The notes under the pieces: model-generated
What the model was told of the DNA's origin: nothing
Databases searched by the model: none
Seen by the model: the letters and a program-made list of their open reading frames with translations, nothing else
From: Fulvia fulva
Lineage: Eukaryota > Ascomycota > Dothideomycetes > Mycosphaerellales > Mycosphaerellaceae
Length of the DNA: 64,000 nt
Assembly (NCBI RefSeq): GCF_020509005.1
Contig: NC_063018.1
Location: forward strand, 3,720,001-3,784,000
Direction of reading: 5' to 3'
Position numbers and translations under genes: made by a program
Part shown: in pieces, positions 10,023 to 21,400 of the stretch
Numbering within the stretch: position 1 is the first letter of the stretch
Layout: every line of letters begins with the position of its first letter

Positions 10023-12413
10023 ATGGAACAACGACCATCTCTGCTGGACGGCGACGTGACACCCACCCACGAGCGGAACAATGTCTTCGGCGATGAGTTT
10101 GAGGTGGACGACTTCGAGTTTGACGGCGTGGCGGACGGCTTCAGGCCCAATGTCGACAGAGACGGAGCAGGAGACTTCAGCGCGCGCCAAGACGATGTCA
10201 CGGTTGAGCCTGTCCGGACGGTATCAGCACACTACTCCACCACGCCGGTGACGCCGACGATATCGAGACAGGCGACGAGGACTTCGACGAGGAAATCGAG
10301 ACAGTATCCGAACCCCTTTGCCAGTCCCGAGGATGACGATGAGACCTCGCGCCATGCCGAAAGGCCGCACAGCTTGGAGTTCGAGCCGGATGGTGTGGCC
10401 CGACGGTCGACGTCGTCGGCATCTTCGACTGTATATGCGCCTACACAGAGTCCGAGGTTTGGTGCTGGGCCGAGCCATCCGTATGGCATGTACCAGCAGG
10501 GGACTATCGCGCGGACAATGAGCGTCGCGACTAGTTCTACAGTCCGGCCTACGGGACGCCAGTCATATTCGCAAAGTCGGCCGCAACATCCATATGCCAT
10601 GTATCCGCAAGGCGTAGACGACGATGACCTGGACGATGATGACGACATGCCCATCCACCAGAATCCCATCCCTGTAGGCTTCCCTGGTGTTTCGCAAGCC
10701 TATACTCGACGACTAGGTCCCGACGGTGAGGATCAGGATATCATCGGCGAGGATGGGCATACAGAACAGCTACCGCCGTACAGTCGATATCCGGAGGATG
10801 GACCGGAGAAGGCACCCTTACTACCACCTGTGCCTCTACACAGTCGAGCACCGGTACTTGGCACGGATCCTTCGATGCCCTTGATGCACACAACAATACA
10901 ACCTTGTCCCACGCCTGTACCGCAGTCCATGACAGATGAGTCCACACTACATCGATCAGCGACTCGCAACTCAGCGCAAGGACTTTTATCGTCATCATCA
11001 TCAGATGATTCAAGCATAAGAGCTGCGAAGAAGGAGTGGAAGGAGAAGACTTGGAAGGAGAAGAGGAAGACACGCTTCTGTGGCATACCTTTCTGGTGGA
11101 TCTTACTGTCAGCATGCGTGTTGGCCTTCGTGGCCGCGGTGCTTGGTGGAGTGATAGGTGGATTTGTTGCAGGCGGGAAACATGCTCGAGACAAGTGAGT
11201 ATCGCTCGATACATTCGAGGCAAGGAAATATACTGACATTCTTTCTAGACCAACCGTGACTGTCGTGACGTCGCTGTACGATGCTAGTCTCATCGCTTCA
11301 CCGACGTCCGGCGCTCCACCGACCGGTACCTGGGCACTCTCACTGGGAATGCCCGAGGAAACACATTGTGACTGCCTGCCTGAAGTGTCACAGCAAGTGG
11401 CCTGGGACTGCGACCTTGCCCCGAATTCGGCCCTTGGTCTTGTGGTCGCCGCCGGGAGTCCTGGTAAAGGCATGGGCGCCAATGTCTTCTATGCCTCGTA
11501 CGACAACACCATCGCCTATGGCGCCCAACTCAACAACATGAATACCAGCTTCGCAAATTTCATGACGGTACAAGATAAGGACGATCCAGCAAGCGGGCCG
11601 GCGTTCTACTTCCAGCAGTACTACGATAAGGTCGTCGTCGTCCCCGAACAGGCCATATCTGTCGACGGTAGCAACAACAAGCTCAAGCCCAGAGCACGCT
11701 TCGAGTCGGACTTCGAACTGCCCGAAGACTGGACACATCGTAGGCAGGTTGCCCACCCGGGAGAAAAGCCTTGGTTCTGTGTGTGGAACTCTACGTTCCT
11801 GGAAGGCTTCATCTATGTGCAGCAACCCGTGTCGTCCAGCACGACGAGTAGCAGCATGACTTCGACCGCGCCCCCGACGAATTCGACGCCACCCCCATCG
11901 TCTCCTACTTCACCATCACCGACCACCGGTGGTGTTGCTGCTAGTACGATCACACCGTCGCCAGGGGTGATCACTACCACTATCACCGCGCCATCATTAA
12001 CAACAGCTACATATACTGGTCCTCCACAAGGCTTCCCTGCATGGGTCAGTGATACTATGGAAGAGGCCAAGCGGCGAGCTTATGGCGGCTTTAAAGACGA
12101 TCGTGAAAAGCACGGCAAACGCGACATCTCTATGGACGACTACTGGAGTACCTTGGAAGTCTTCCCCTACATCGTCAAGCTGGAAGAACGCCGTGTCGCT
12201 ACTAACGATGTGGCGCCGTACTGCCAGCAGTACCAAATCCTAGACAACGGCAATGCGAACTGGGTCGGTGACGGCGACGGTAATCCCATCATCGTCGAGC
12301 TGGACGAACACGATTCTAGCTTCGCCGCATATGATTCTAACACGAACCGTAAGCGCAAACGGACGATACACGGCGGCTGCCATTGTCAGTGGATGAGCGG
12401 CGAGCAATTATGA
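10023..12413 (+). CDS. single-pass membrane protein of unknown function
   Basis: Two exons, 10023-11194 and 11249-12413, joined across a 54-bp intron (GTGAGT...TTCTAG), encode 778 residues. The N-terminal 340 residues are low-complexity and acidic to Ser/Pro-rich, with repeated H-P-Y-[GA]-M-Y-[QP]-Q-G segments (two copies) and an Asp run. A basic patch (K-E-W-K-E-K-T-W-K-E-K-R-K) is followed by a single transmembrane helix at about residues 357-385, ending in Gly-rich sequence. No signal peptide is seen, so a type II topology with the C-terminal half outside is likely. That half has paired Cys (H-C-D-C-L-P; W-D-C-D; W-F-C-V-W-N), a Ser/Thr/Pro-rich linker (about 590-660), and a Cys-containing tail. 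It resembles a conserved fungal family of unknown function (possibly the one called DUF7820), but I am not certain of the name. Confidence 0.75.
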
Positions 12414-13289
12414 TGACGGCGAGCGAGTTTCGCTATTCTTACCACCTTGACGACTTCACTACGGCCAACCGACCGACCGACTACCTCTTTTTCTATCTTT
12501 TTGTTCGACGGCTGGAAGCACAGACCGGAGTTTTGTACATGGGTTGAAGTTTCTGTTTTGTCATGGCGTTTGAAGGGTACCATATGAAAGCGCGATATAG
12601 CCGCACATGGAGCGAGGGATTGCAGCGATGGTGCTGGAATGGAGTTGGTTCTGTTTGAAAGCGAGACTGCAAGCGAGGATTGATGGAGTTCTTTTGGGCT
12701 TGATGGGCTGGGTGGGGTGGTATGGGTTGGGACAGGAGGGAATTGGCATTTACCAGAGTCTTGCAGACAGCAAATCTCCTTACGAGGGTTTCTTCTTAAG
12801 GAAGTGTGTGCGAATTGAGCAGAAGTGTAACACTGCGAGCAATTTGAGGAATTTGGACCGAAATATCCCTTTTACTTTTCTTTCGTCTGTTTATGTCGAT
12901 GGTGCCCTCTTTCGTTCTGTGCTTACCCCGTTGATATTCGCAACGGAAGCGAAGTGCCACCGCGGCGGTGGCGTGGCTACTGCACGCACTCTGCAGCGAT
13001 GTTGCGGTGATCCTGCACTGCACTGCAAGCGAAGTATTGGCGACTCCGATCTTGGTATCTCCAGACTGTCGTTCCATTTCAGCCCGACTTCGATTGCGTC
13101 TCAAAGCGTTGGGGAGCAATGCGGACTGTCGCAAGGTGGTCTGGCGCGACATTGCCATGCGCCTGCTCAATGTTCACCACGCTGGAGTCTAAGGAGCAAG
13201 CGGAGTTCCATGGTCACCATCCTCTACACCGGATTACATCATCGCGTCGTATCGCATCGCTGGTACGGGAAACATTTCGAGACGACGTA
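12414..13289. other. intergenic, small inverted repeat
   Basis: The 3' flank of the membrane-protein gene is followed by sequence without recognisable coding. A perfect 17-base inverted repeat (GCCACCGC-G-GCGGTGGC) lies at 12956-12972. The long plus-strand open frame crossing here has no domain until it enters the HET remnant. Confidence 0.45.
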
Positions 13290-13292
13290 CAA

Positions 13293-13322
13293 GGATGTAC
13301 AAGGATGTACAAGGATGTACTC
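13293..13322 (+). repeat. 10-bp tandem repeat, three copies
   Basis: The unit AAGGATGTAC occurs three times head to tail just before the HET remnant. It is a short direct repeat consistent with replication slippage; no function is inferred. Confidence 0.6.
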
Positions 13323-13767
13323 AAGAAGCGGCGGCGGGAACTTGATGGGGTTCGGAAAGTTAAGGAGTTCTGTACTTTTATTAAGGAGGGCAATGTCGAT
13401 GTTGAATGGTTCTGGATTGATACGTGCTGTATCGATAAGCGTAGCAGTACGGATATACAGGAGTCTATCAACTTCGATGTTCAGATGGTACCGGAGCTCA
13501 AGATGTTGCCTCGCGTACCTTGCTGAGATGTCGGGCCATGAGGCGTTCAAGGAAGCCTTTCGCGACAGTGTCTGATTGAGCGAGCGTGGACTTTGCAGAT
13601 GCTACTTGCGCCAACGACTGTGCTGTTCGTCATCAACAACCGCGATTGGGAGATTATTGGGCACAAAGGCAGGATGGCCGGTCTTGTCGGATCGGAGAAG
13701 GACCTCACTAATGAGATTGCTGAGATCACTGGAATGAGGAAGCCAGTACCTCTACTACTTAATGTGA
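13310..13767 (+). pseudogene. HET-domain (heterokaryon incompatibility) pseudogene fragment
   Basis: Three frames in succession carry consecutive HET-domain motifs: W-F-W-I-D-T-C-C-I-D-K-R-S-S and I-Q-E-S-I-N (to about 13470), then S-M-F-R-W-Y-R-S-S-R-C-C-L-A-Y-L-A-E (from about 13474), then R-A-W-T-L-Q-M-L-L-A-P with R-D-W-E-I-I-G-H-K and L-T-N-E-I-A-E-I-T-G-M (13575-13767). The first shift looks like one extra T at about 13473; the second is near 13565-13575. The start of the domain (the Y-x-x-L-S-Y-x-W-G region) is not seen, and the gene is cut off 21 bases before the copia LTR at 13789. HET domains act in non-self recognition; this copy cannot encode a normal protein. Confidence 0.7.
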
Positions 13768-13788
13768 CATGAGCAAGAATATCCCGTT

Positions 13789-13988
13789 TGTTGAATCTTG
13801 GAAGGGTGATTCTATTAAGTCCTGTAAGAGGACACTACTTATATAATCGTTGATTACAAATTGATTGACAATAGTTGGGACCTCAAACAAAGACCCAACT
13901 AATTGAGCCCCTATTTGGGTCTGCCTCCGGCAGCCCCGAGCGCCACCTAATCTCGGTGCCTGAGGCTCCTCAAAAAATCCTTTCAACA
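13789..13988 (-). repeat. copia element 1, 3' LTR (200 bp)
   Basis: The segment begins TGTTGAA and ends TTCAACA, a perfect terminal inverted repeat. It is followed at 13989 by a polypyrimidine run (CTCCCCCATCC), which on the minus strand is the polypurine tract GGGGGAG directly before the LTR. This places it as the 3' LTR of the minus-strand copia remnant to its right. It retains CpA and TpG, so it has not been hit by RIP. Confidence 0.75.
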
Positions 13989-16850
13989 CTCCCCCATCCT
14001 GAGAGTTTCGATGTCCTCAGGCGGTGCTCTGAGACCCATCTTTTCTACGAGCTCACAATGTCGCGGCCGCGGGAGTCCTTTAGTAAGCACGCGTCATACG
14101 GACCAGAGCGCCCACCTCCACCAAAAAACAACACCACATCTTCAATCGTGTTTTCTTTATCCAATATCAGGCCCATTGCAACCAGCAAATTTATATACGT
14201 ATCTGGATACATCACTGAACAGATTGTCGTGCTTGGATTGGCTATATGTGGTGTTGTTGTCGCATGCTACCGTCGCAAACTTTTCACCTGTTTCTTGGAT
14301 TGGAGAAGCTACTGCAAGATGACCAAACACCTTTCAACACCTCAAAAGAATCAGACAGTAGGAGCCTATCACTACTGCAGACTTAAGGGCATCAAGTGCT
14401 CGCAAAGAGACCTTGTTAAGACCTTCAAACCGCTCTTCACACCCACAAGGCATCAGGTGCGCAATGCTCTGGACACTGCAGGCTCAAGACAGCCATATCA
14501 CCCGAGAGATTGGAGAATATCATATTCAGCAGGGGTCAGAAGAACGCAGTAGATACACATTGTGACTATAGACGCAGCAGAACGAAGAACAAGGTGGTGT
14601 GGATGTGAATAGAGAGCTAGAACAACACCTTCAGAAATGAACATAATCCCACCAGTTGTTTTGGGCGGTTTGGTCAGTGTGGAGCGTGGTAAGGAGGTCA
14701 GCAATGTTGTCTATAGTAGGGACTCTTTCTATAGAGATGTCGTTGTTGGTAACATGTTCTCGGATAAAGTGATGTCGAAGGGCGATGTGTTTGGTTCTAG
14801 CGTGGAACTCTGGGTTGCGAGTCAGTTTCATCGCACCGTTGTTGTCGATCATGATTAGTGTAGGGTCGTTGGGATTTAGACCAGGAATGTCCATTTCTTA
14901 GAGAAGTCCTCTAAGCCAGATAGCTTCCTTCGTAGCCTCCGTAGTAGCCATGTATCCGGCCTCGCAACTGGAAAGTGCTACTGTCTTCTGTCTCTTTGAA
15001 CTCTAGGAGATGGGGCTTCCTCCTAAGGTAAAGACCCAGCCACTCGTCGATCGTGTAGTGTCTGTGCAGTTTGCCCAGTCGCTATCGCACGATCCTCGTA
15101 GTTGAGGAGGGCCTTTGTCTTTGCTTAATTTGAAGAACAGTCTAAGGTGGTTGGTGCCCTTCACGTATACAAAGATGCGTTTAACAGCCTTCATATAGTC
15201 CTCGCTTAGATTCGACATATATCTTGCGGCGAGGCCTACTGCGTAGGTGATATCTGGTCTGGAAAGGGTCGAGAGGTAGTTAATAGATCCGACCATTGCT
15301 TAGTAGGTTCGAAGGAAATCCTTCTGGCATGTTAAGGATGCATTTGCAGACAGACGAGTAGTTGCGTCGACTAGAGTAGACAGACTGTTCATATTCCTAA
15401 GCTCGAACCTGTTAAGGATCTGTTGTATATAGCTGGCTTAGTGCAGGTAGGTTCCCTTCGGTGTAATTCGTACATATATGCCTAGGTAGTACGCACACTA
15501 ACCGAGGTCTGTCATTTCGAAGTCGCGCTTAAGTCCCCATTTAGTCTCTTCGATTGCTCGCTTGTTAGAACCAAAGATGTTGATGTCGTCGACGTAGACC
15601 GTTAGATATAGCTTGTCTAGGTAGATAAATAGCGAGCTATTATGTTTCGAAACGATCTATCTATTAGATTCGAGTAACATTCGAAGTTTGAGGTACTACT
15701 ACCTTAGAGCCTACTTAAGGCCGTACAGAGACTTCTTAAGCTTTAGTACCTTACTATCTAGCTTAGGAAATCCTTCTAGTAGCTCGACGTAGATTTCTTC
15801 GTTAATATCTCCGTATAGGAAGGCGGGTTTTACGTCGAGCTAGTAGCATTCCTATCCGTAGTAAGCCTATAGCGCGAATAGGAGTTTATACGATAGTTGT
15901 TTAATAACTCCGGCGAACGTCTCGTCAAAATCAATTCTATAGATCTATTCGTACCCCTTAACTACGAATTGTCCCTTATATTTTAACACTTTGCCTATAG
16001 GCCCTAGTTTTTACTTAGAGACCTACCTACTACTAAGGACGTGTTAAGTTGTTAGTCTGTCGACTATATCCTAGGTATCGTTACGGATAAGGCTATTATA
16101 TTCTTCTTCGTAGGCTTATATCTATTAGCTTACGTTAGTTTATATCGTAGCTTCTCGAACTATTCTTAGTTTAGGTTCTAGGGCTACTTTAGCTATATAG
16201 ATTTCGTAGTTTTCGTAGTTACTATAGCTTAGAATACGTTCTAGAGCGAAGTTATATAAATTATCAATTTTATTCATCGTAAGACTAACGAGATTGTTAT
16301 ATTTAGTGATTAATAATTCGTGCTCTAGTCGTATCGTAAAATTACGGTAGCTACGGTAAGCGGGGTAAACAATTTCTATGTCTAGAAGTATATCGTTTTC
16401 GATTAGCTAGATATATTTGCGTCGTAGGTATTTATATAGTTCGGTCTTAACTGCCTATATTGTATATTTAGGGTATAGTTAATTAGTACTAGGGTCGACT
16501 TCGTTAATAAGGTAGTAAAGAAGTTCGTTATCGAGGTCTTATAGTTCCTAGTACATTCCTAGGTTATAAATATAGCTCGTGTGTCCGTCTCCTCTATATT
16601 AAGAGTAGGAGTCGACGTATTTAATTCCTTCCTAGGGTAGAGGTATAGCTAGATCAGTCGCTAATAGGGTACCTAAGTCATTTTCGTACGCTTTAGCGCT
16701 ATACCTAGCGTTCTTATAAATGTCGTAGATAACGGGATTATATTCTTCTTTTATATTATCTTCTTTAAGCGTGTTTAGTATATAAAAGGAGTTTAGAGTC
16801 TCCTAGGTTAGTAGTATACGTTTAGTAGACATGTTTACTCGGTGAGGTCT
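13989..16850 (-). mobile_element. Ty1/copia remnant 1, 5'-truncated, RIP gradient
   Basis: On the minus strand the C-terminal RNase H is nearly clean: I-D-N-N-G-A-M-K-L (14631-14894) with H-A-R-T-K-H-I-A-L-R-H-H-F-I-R, and M-V-G-S-I-N-Y-L-S-T-L-S-R-P-D-I-T-Y-A-V (15003-15296) with C-D-S-D-W-A. Further in, the reverse transcriptase box Y-V-D-D-I-N-I-F-G is readable around 15570-15600, and the N-terminal RT block around 16000-16060. Beyond about 16.85 kb copia similarity is lost, and gag, protease, integrase and the 5' LTR are missing. Stop codons (mainly TAG) become frequent past 15.3 kb. Between the PPT and the RNase H end (13989-14630) lies about 0.6 kb without recognisable domains. Confidence 0.75.
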
Positions 16851-17260
16851 ACGGGAAGCTATAATAGTATTAATGTCTTTCGAGGGTGAGTCTTATTAGC
16901 CTAGTATAGGGGTATCTTTATACCGTGTGGTTTTATTAACCTAGCTTTCCTCGTCTAGGAGTAGTAAGGTCATTTCCGTCTCTATTAGCCTTTCTAGTAA
17001 GCTTATTAGTATAGTTACTAATAGTTAGTAGTACTAACCGGTAGTTATTAGTTAGTTATAGTAACCTCGCTATCGCTATTAGTTATCTAGTAGTAAGGTT
17101 CCTTACTGCCCTTAGTAACTAGATCTATATATAGCCTAGAGCCCGTATCTAAGCCGCTCTAGTAGGATGCTAATCCGTAGTTAGTATACGCTAAATTAGT
17201 ATAATCTTAGAGTCGCGTACCTACGCGTTTTACGTATATATTTACCTCTCTTTCTTTCAC
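16851..17260. other. RIP-mutated sequence, probably hAT 5' region
   Basis: TA-rich, CpA-poor DNA lies between the broken copia end and the first hAT-like coding. Neither a terminal inverted repeat nor an 8-bp target duplication could be identified, so the true hAT left end is not placed. Confidence 0.35.
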
Positions 17261-18021
17261 CTTACTGTCGCTACAATACCCTTCGTATAGCTATTATTTA
17301 CCGGCAATCGAGCCCTAGTATCTAATATTATAACCCTCTCTTTAAAGAACCTAGACTTCTATACAGATAAGTATAAGGACTACTACAAGCTCTATAGTAA
17401 GGAGTATACGCGTAAGAAGGCGATATAGTCGAAAGGGACGCGTAAACGGACCTCTCCGGTATAGTAATATAGCGAGTCGTTAATACGGTACGATAATAGT
17501 AAGGAGGTATATTACTACTAGACCTATAAGCTAGAGGGCAAGCCTTAAGAACTGCCTATCGTTAACGGTAATTAAGGGCCACTTTCTTACCTTACTATCT
17601 ATAGATTAAATAAGTAGGGTCGGCCTATTACTGTTATTAAAGAGCCTATTATCAATCCGGCGTAGACGACTTTAATATAGGCGTAAGTCTCTAAGTTTAA
17701 CAAATTTAAGTGACTACTTATCTAATAGATTATATACTACTATATCGCCTTTCGTATAGTCGAGAACGCCTATTTTCGAGAGCTCGTTTATTACCTATTA
17801 TAGAATATTAGATAGTAGCTACTACGCGCCGGCGCGACTATTCGAAAGTAGGTACTCTATAAGTATAAGAACTAGAAGGCGAAGTTAATCTAGGAGATAC
17901 TAAAGGCACTAAGCGATATTTATATCTTATTCGACGTCTAGACCTCTTCTAATTATCGCGCTATCGTCTCGGTTTATATCTATTACATCTCTACTCGAGG
18001 CAAGCGTTATACTAAGCTCTT
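17261..18021 (+). pseudogene. hAT transposase, piece 1 (N-terminal, RIP-mutated)
   Basis: Reading through many TAG/TAA stops gives hAT-transposase blocks: a BED-finger-like region at about 17505-17615 (Y-x-Y-K-L-E-G-K-P, then L-S-Y-L-T-I-Y where C and H would be expected), then I-A-F-R-I-V-E-N-A-Y-F-R-E-L-V (about 17735), L-L-R-A-G-A-T-I-R-K (about 17820), and D-I-Y-I-L-F-D-V-x-T-S-S-N-Y-R-A-I-V-S-V (about 17918-17975), the block containing the first catalytic Asp of the hAT family. The frame continues to 18021 and resumes at 46052 (piece 2) after the CTCTT duplication. Changes are C-to-T at CpA on either strand. It is non-functional. Confidence 0.75.
18017..18021 (+). repeat. target-site duplication CTCTT, left copy (gypsy D)
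   Basis: CTCTT directly precedes the first gypsy D LTR and recurs at 46047-46051 right after the last one. Removing one copy and all between restores the hAT reading frame (K-L-L-A-F-R-R-L). Confidence 0.75.
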
Positions 18022-18306
18022 TATTACGAGACAGCCCTTTTTACAAACTACCTCGTAATATAGTATCGTCGGCTATACGCCCGCGCGCTAGCGGCCGCTA
18101 GTACCCGCTAACTCGATTTGTACGACTTTATCTTCTCGCGCTTCTCGCGCTCTATTAGATAGCTCGCGTAACTATATATGTCTTTACCCGACCCTATTAT
18201 AGTACTCTCGCCCGTAATAGTTAGTTACGCCTACCTATAAGTAGAGAGCTAACCTCTACCTACGATACCGAGACCGTACGAGACAATATAATAGTACTAG
18301 ACCGTA
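18022..18306 (+). repeat. gypsy D LTR, copy 1 (285 bp)
   Basis: It starts TATTACGAGACAGCCC and ends GACCGTA (TG...CA ends changed by RIP). The same sequence occurs at 18307-23772 (interrupted) and 45849-46046 (with a deletion). It abuts copy 2 head to tail with nothing between. Confidence 0.75.
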
Positions 18307-18471
18307 TATTACGAGATAGCCCTTTTCTACGAACTGCCTCGTAATATAGTATCGTCGGTCGTACGCCCGCGCGCTAGCGGCCGCTAGTACCCGCTAGCTC
18401 GATTTACGCTACTTTGTCTTCTTACGCCTCTCGCGCTCTCTTAGATAGCTTACGTAACTATATATATCTTT
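18307..18471 (+). repeat. gypsy D LTR, copy 2, left part (interrupted by LINE1)
   Basis: First 165 bases of a second LTR (TATTACGAGATAGCCC...), broken by LINE1 and continuing at 23652. The last 14 bases, CTATATATATCTTT (18458-18471), are the LINE1 target duplication. Confidence 0.72.
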
Positions 18472-21400
18472 AGATATCTCCTATTACCTTCGTAAACACC
18501 TTATTATCTATTAGACTATATATATCGCTCGCGCACCTATAGCGGACGAGGACTATTTATTCGACAGCCCTTATTAAGGCGAGCAATCCACTTAAGTAGT
18601 AGCGACCCGCCTACGCTAGCGGCGGCGCAATCGTAGTATAAAGAACCCTAAAACTAAGGTTCCGTTTCCCTAAAGGCAGACCCTAGAGTTACGGAGTTAC
18701 GGAGGACAACTACCTAATTAGGAAGCGCGACCCCGAACAGTAGCGAAGGATAGTAACTAACGAGAGCTATAGCCTTACGAACACTCTATACTAAGAGTCA
18801 AACTAGGGAACAGACTAAGGAAAAACCTAGGACACAAGCTAAGGCCTACTATATAGAAAGTAGAGGCTAACGACAAACAACATAGCGTAGACGACCCTAT
18901 ATACGGAGGCGGAAGACTTGCTAGGGGATAGCGAACACCTAGCCCGGATATATAAGAACACTATAGCACAGCTACTAGGAGCGCTAAAAGCGCTATTATA
19001 CCAAATCCCGAAAACAATCTAATAAGCAACACAGAAAGTAGCCTAGAGACTAACTATATAGGCAATAGTAGTAGTAGGTAAGAATTAACCCCCTCCGAAG
19101 GTAAGCAAGGCGGTACGCCTATACATTACTAATCCGGCGGAAAAACAAGAAATCGCAGCCCTAATAAGCAAGGAGATTGTCGATAGAATCGGCTAAAAGG
19201 AGGTAGTTAGAGCGAGGGTAGAGGCAATAGGCGTAGTGAGACTCTTTACCGTATAAGAGTCTAATAGACGAAAGCTAGAGACCTATAAGGAGTAGACTAC
19301 TAAAGTCGCGAAGTCGGTACGAGTCTCCTACTAACAGTATACCGTTATCGCCTACGGGGTCCCTAGGACATTTAAGGTCGAAGACCTTCCCTACCTCTAA
19401 GTACAGAACTAGAACACCTCTCTAGAAGTACGACTAACGAAGGCGGCATAGCTATATAAGACAGTAGACCGAGAAAAGACATACTTATCGCTTATTATCT
19501 AGGTAGAGACAGCGGAACAAGCTAACTAGATACTAGACAATAGGCTATTCTAGAACTACAAGAGAATAGACACGGAGATCTATTAGAGTAGCTATAGGGT
19601 ACTACAATGCTTCTAATGCTAACAGTACGGTCATATAGCCCTAAAATACGGGGAGAAGACCCTAAGGTGTCCTTACTACGTAGTCCTATACTAGGGAAGG
19701 GAATGCCTAAAAAAGGAGAGTAGGTGTATATACTACGGTAGAAGGTACCTAGCGTATTTAAGCTAATACCTAACTAGAATAGTAGCATAAGAACGAGCGA
19801 GACAAGTAAGGATTTCTATACTAGCTAGGTACCCCTAACGGTAGTAGGAGGGACCTACCGTATATAAGGGCTTCGAACCGAGTAAAAGGAAGAGGGCAGA
19901 AGAGACGAACAAGGGAACCTAACCGTAAACGTATCTACCTCCCGGTAGGCCTCGACATCTTAACCGGGCCGCTAACGAACTAGGCTAAATACGAATCTTT
20001 AGGGCGCCCTAGCGGCCCTAGGGCTAGCCGGATAGCGAGATATAGGCTTAGGAGACATAGTAGGTTAGTACGGAAATGGACCTTACGGATAACGAATAAT
20101 ACTATACGACGACATTACTATCGTATAGTATAACGTAAACAAAAGTAGGGACAAGGTCTAGCGCCACTTTCTATAAGAGCTAGACCCGCTACGGCACTAC
20201 GTTATCGCGGTATAGGAACTATAGGTCAACCCCTACGAAGGACTCCTAGCCACTTATAATGACCGGAGATACTATACCGTAATCGCGGGCTAACGAGGCG
20301 TTATCCCGAGGACATATATATACGTAAGCAAGACTATAGACCTTAAGTCGTAGAAGGTTATACTACCGTAGTAGGGCAACCTAGGAGACATAACATCAAT
20401 CTAGATCGATACGATACAAGGCCCTATCTAGATCCATAACGTTTATAACCCGCTACCGCGGGGTCGGACGAGTAGGGAACTAGGAACCCTCGCCTACCTA
20501 GAGCGGACCCTAAGCTAAGACATAAAGCAAGTACTCCTCGGCGACTTCAACCTCTACTACCTACGGTAGGGACTCGAATTCACTCCCCCGTACGCGTTTC
20601 TAGGGGAAAAGCTACTAGATATAACCGTACGCTACGGAATGGCCTTAGTAATACCAAAGGGAACAGAGACGTAGAAGGCCCGTTCAAGTGTAAGCACGAT
20701 CGACCTATACTTTCTATTACGAGAACTTAAAGAGAGACTAGTCTAATACCGACCGAACTACGCGCTAGAAGCCTCCTTAGACTATATCCCTATCTAAACG
20801 ACGCTAGGGGTGAAGGCGATAGAGGAGCTAGTAAGCGAACTACGCCGTAACTAGAAGAAGGCACGCTAGGACGATATAAGAGGCTTCCTAATAGCGAACC
20901 TACTATAGTATAGAGAACTCGAGACGACAGCTTAGCTAGATCAAGTAGCGGAACAGATTACCTCGGTTATATAGCAAGCAGCGGAACAATATACGCCGTT
21001 ACTCCGGCCCTTAACGTAGTAGAAGGCCTTCTAGACCCCTGAATACTCTACGAAGGTAAGGGAGGCTAGAAGGGCAAGGCGACAGTAGACGAAGGAGCAT
21101 ACCTAAGAGACGTAGGAGCAATACTGTCGCGCGACATAAGAGAAGAAGGTATAGATAAGACGCGACAAGCTATAGGACTAGAGAGCGACGATCGGGCTCG
21201 TTATAGAAAACCCGGAACAGATATAGAGACTTGCTAAATAGGCACGACTACCTAAAGAGTAGCAAACCCCTTACTTCCCCCTAATCGTAGACCGCGAAGG
21301 GATTGCCTAGGCTACGCCCCGGGGCAAGGCAAAAGTATTAGCCGACCATTTCTTTTCGACGTAAGTAGAGGCAGACCTTACGGATATCGACCCGAGTATA

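Noticed and set aside
13293..13322. Tandem 10-bp repeat as a CRISPR-like array
   Set aside because: No spacers, only three direct units, eukaryotic context.
12607..13575. Long plus-strand open frame (322 codons)
   Set aside because: Only its last 35 codons match anything (the HET remnant, in one of three frames); the rest has no motif and overlaps equally long frames on other strands.
14325..14345. A second LTR start (TGTTGAAAGG on the minus strand) inside copia 1
   Set aside because: Only about ten bases match the true LTR edge and no polypurine tract of comparable quality precedes it.
13875..14552. Plus-strand open frame of 225 codons across the copia 1 LTR
   Set aside because: It runs antisense through a proven LTR/polypurine tract and contains no domain.
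16851..17260. Possible centromere or telomere-related repeat because of high TA content
   Set aside because: No telomeric unit and no satellite periodicity; the composition is explained by RIP, which leaves CpG and removes CpA.
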